In this document: positions 5,356-5,469 of the stretch, one piece after another
How positions within the stretch are numbered: position 1 is the first letter of the stretch
Layout of the letters: each line of letters opens with the position of its first letter
NCBI GenBank assembly: GCA_017989485.1
Contig: JAGNPU010000154.1
Location: forward strand, 1-5,469
Direction of reading: 5' to 3'
Source: Neisseriaceae bacterium
GTDB lineage: Bacteria > Pseudomonadota > Gammaproteobacteria > Burkholderiales > Neisseriaceae
Length of the DNA stretch: 5,469 nt
The notes under the pieces: generated by a model
Seen by the model: only the letters and a program-made list of their open reading frames with translations
Databases searched by the model: none
What the model was told of the DNA's origin: nothing
Position numbers and translations under genes: made by a program

Positions 5356-5469
5356 ATGGCAAAAGGCAACACCATAGGCATTTTGATTCCCAAAGTCAGC
5401 ACCCCCGCACGCGTCCCCGTCGGCTCGTCTAATCCGCCAGAATCCCTGGGCACGGTCGCCGATCCGGTG
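5356..5469 (+). CDS. Unrecognised protein, N-terminal 38 codons only
   Basis: An ATG at 5356 opens a frame that runs to the last base of the window with no stop (38 codons, exactly in frame). The visible sequence begins MAKGNTIGILIPKVSTPARV and continues with a Gly/Pro/Ser-rich segment, PVGSSNPPESLGTVADPV. There is no signal peptide or membrane segment. I cannot assign a family. It is not a clear PAAR, DUF4150 or DUF3540 start, although genes of those kinds often follow DUF2169 in T6SS islands. Same strand, a preceding ribosome binding site and matching codon use argue that it is a real gene of the same operon. Confidence 0.65.
   Translation, partial: MAKGNTIGILIPKVSTPARVPVGSSNPPESLGTVADPV

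Overview
The window is a type VI secretion system (T6SS) locus from a Gram-negative bacterium. It carries the edge of a T6SS core cluster (a tssJ outer-membrane lipoprotein gene) and, divergent from it, a vgrG island with an apparent effector/immunity pair. The gene families and coding GC (hand counts of sample lines run from about 35% near the vgrG start to just over 60% in its middle) fit a beta- or gammaproteobacterium. I see no signal that fixes the genus, and no canonical Neisseria-type DNA uptake sequence was found.

Layout. Bases 1-384 (minus) are the first 128 codons of tssJ, cut by the window edge. Bases 385-811 are a very AT-rich gap (about 18% GC by hand count over 421-780) that must hold the divergent promoters; one plausible plus-strand sigma70-like promoter overlaps a perfect TGTCA-N5-TGACA inverted repeat. 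Bases 812-1041 hold the C-terminal remnant of an unidentified protein gene with a single-base frameshift. From 1062 an uninterrupted plus-strand operon follows: vgrG/tssI (1062-3320), a DUF2169 gene (3324-4490), a BPSL0067-family predicted peptidoglycan amidase (4490-4900), a secreted cysteine-containing protein resembling the STY0301 family and predicted to be the immunity protein (4903-5316), and the first 38 codons of an unrecognised gene (5356 onward).

How the genes fit together. VgrG is the spike at the tip of the Hcp tube. It has no extra C-terminal toxin domain: after the OB-fold it is a needle of about 30 consecutive eight-residue repeats that ends in the usual tip. Cargo must therefore be delivered non-covalently. 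The DUF2169 protein, in a family tied to T6SS effector loading, lies between vgrG and the candidate toxin with a 3-base gap on one side and a 1-base overlap on the other, and is the natural adaptor candidate. The small toxin shows a Cys/His/Asp set of the NlpC/P60-CHAP (papain-like) type. The protein encoded directly after it has a signal peptide, so it would sit in the periplasm, where a peptidoglycan amidase acts. That is the expected arrangement for an effector and its immunity protein. The specific pairing and loading route are inferences from gene order.
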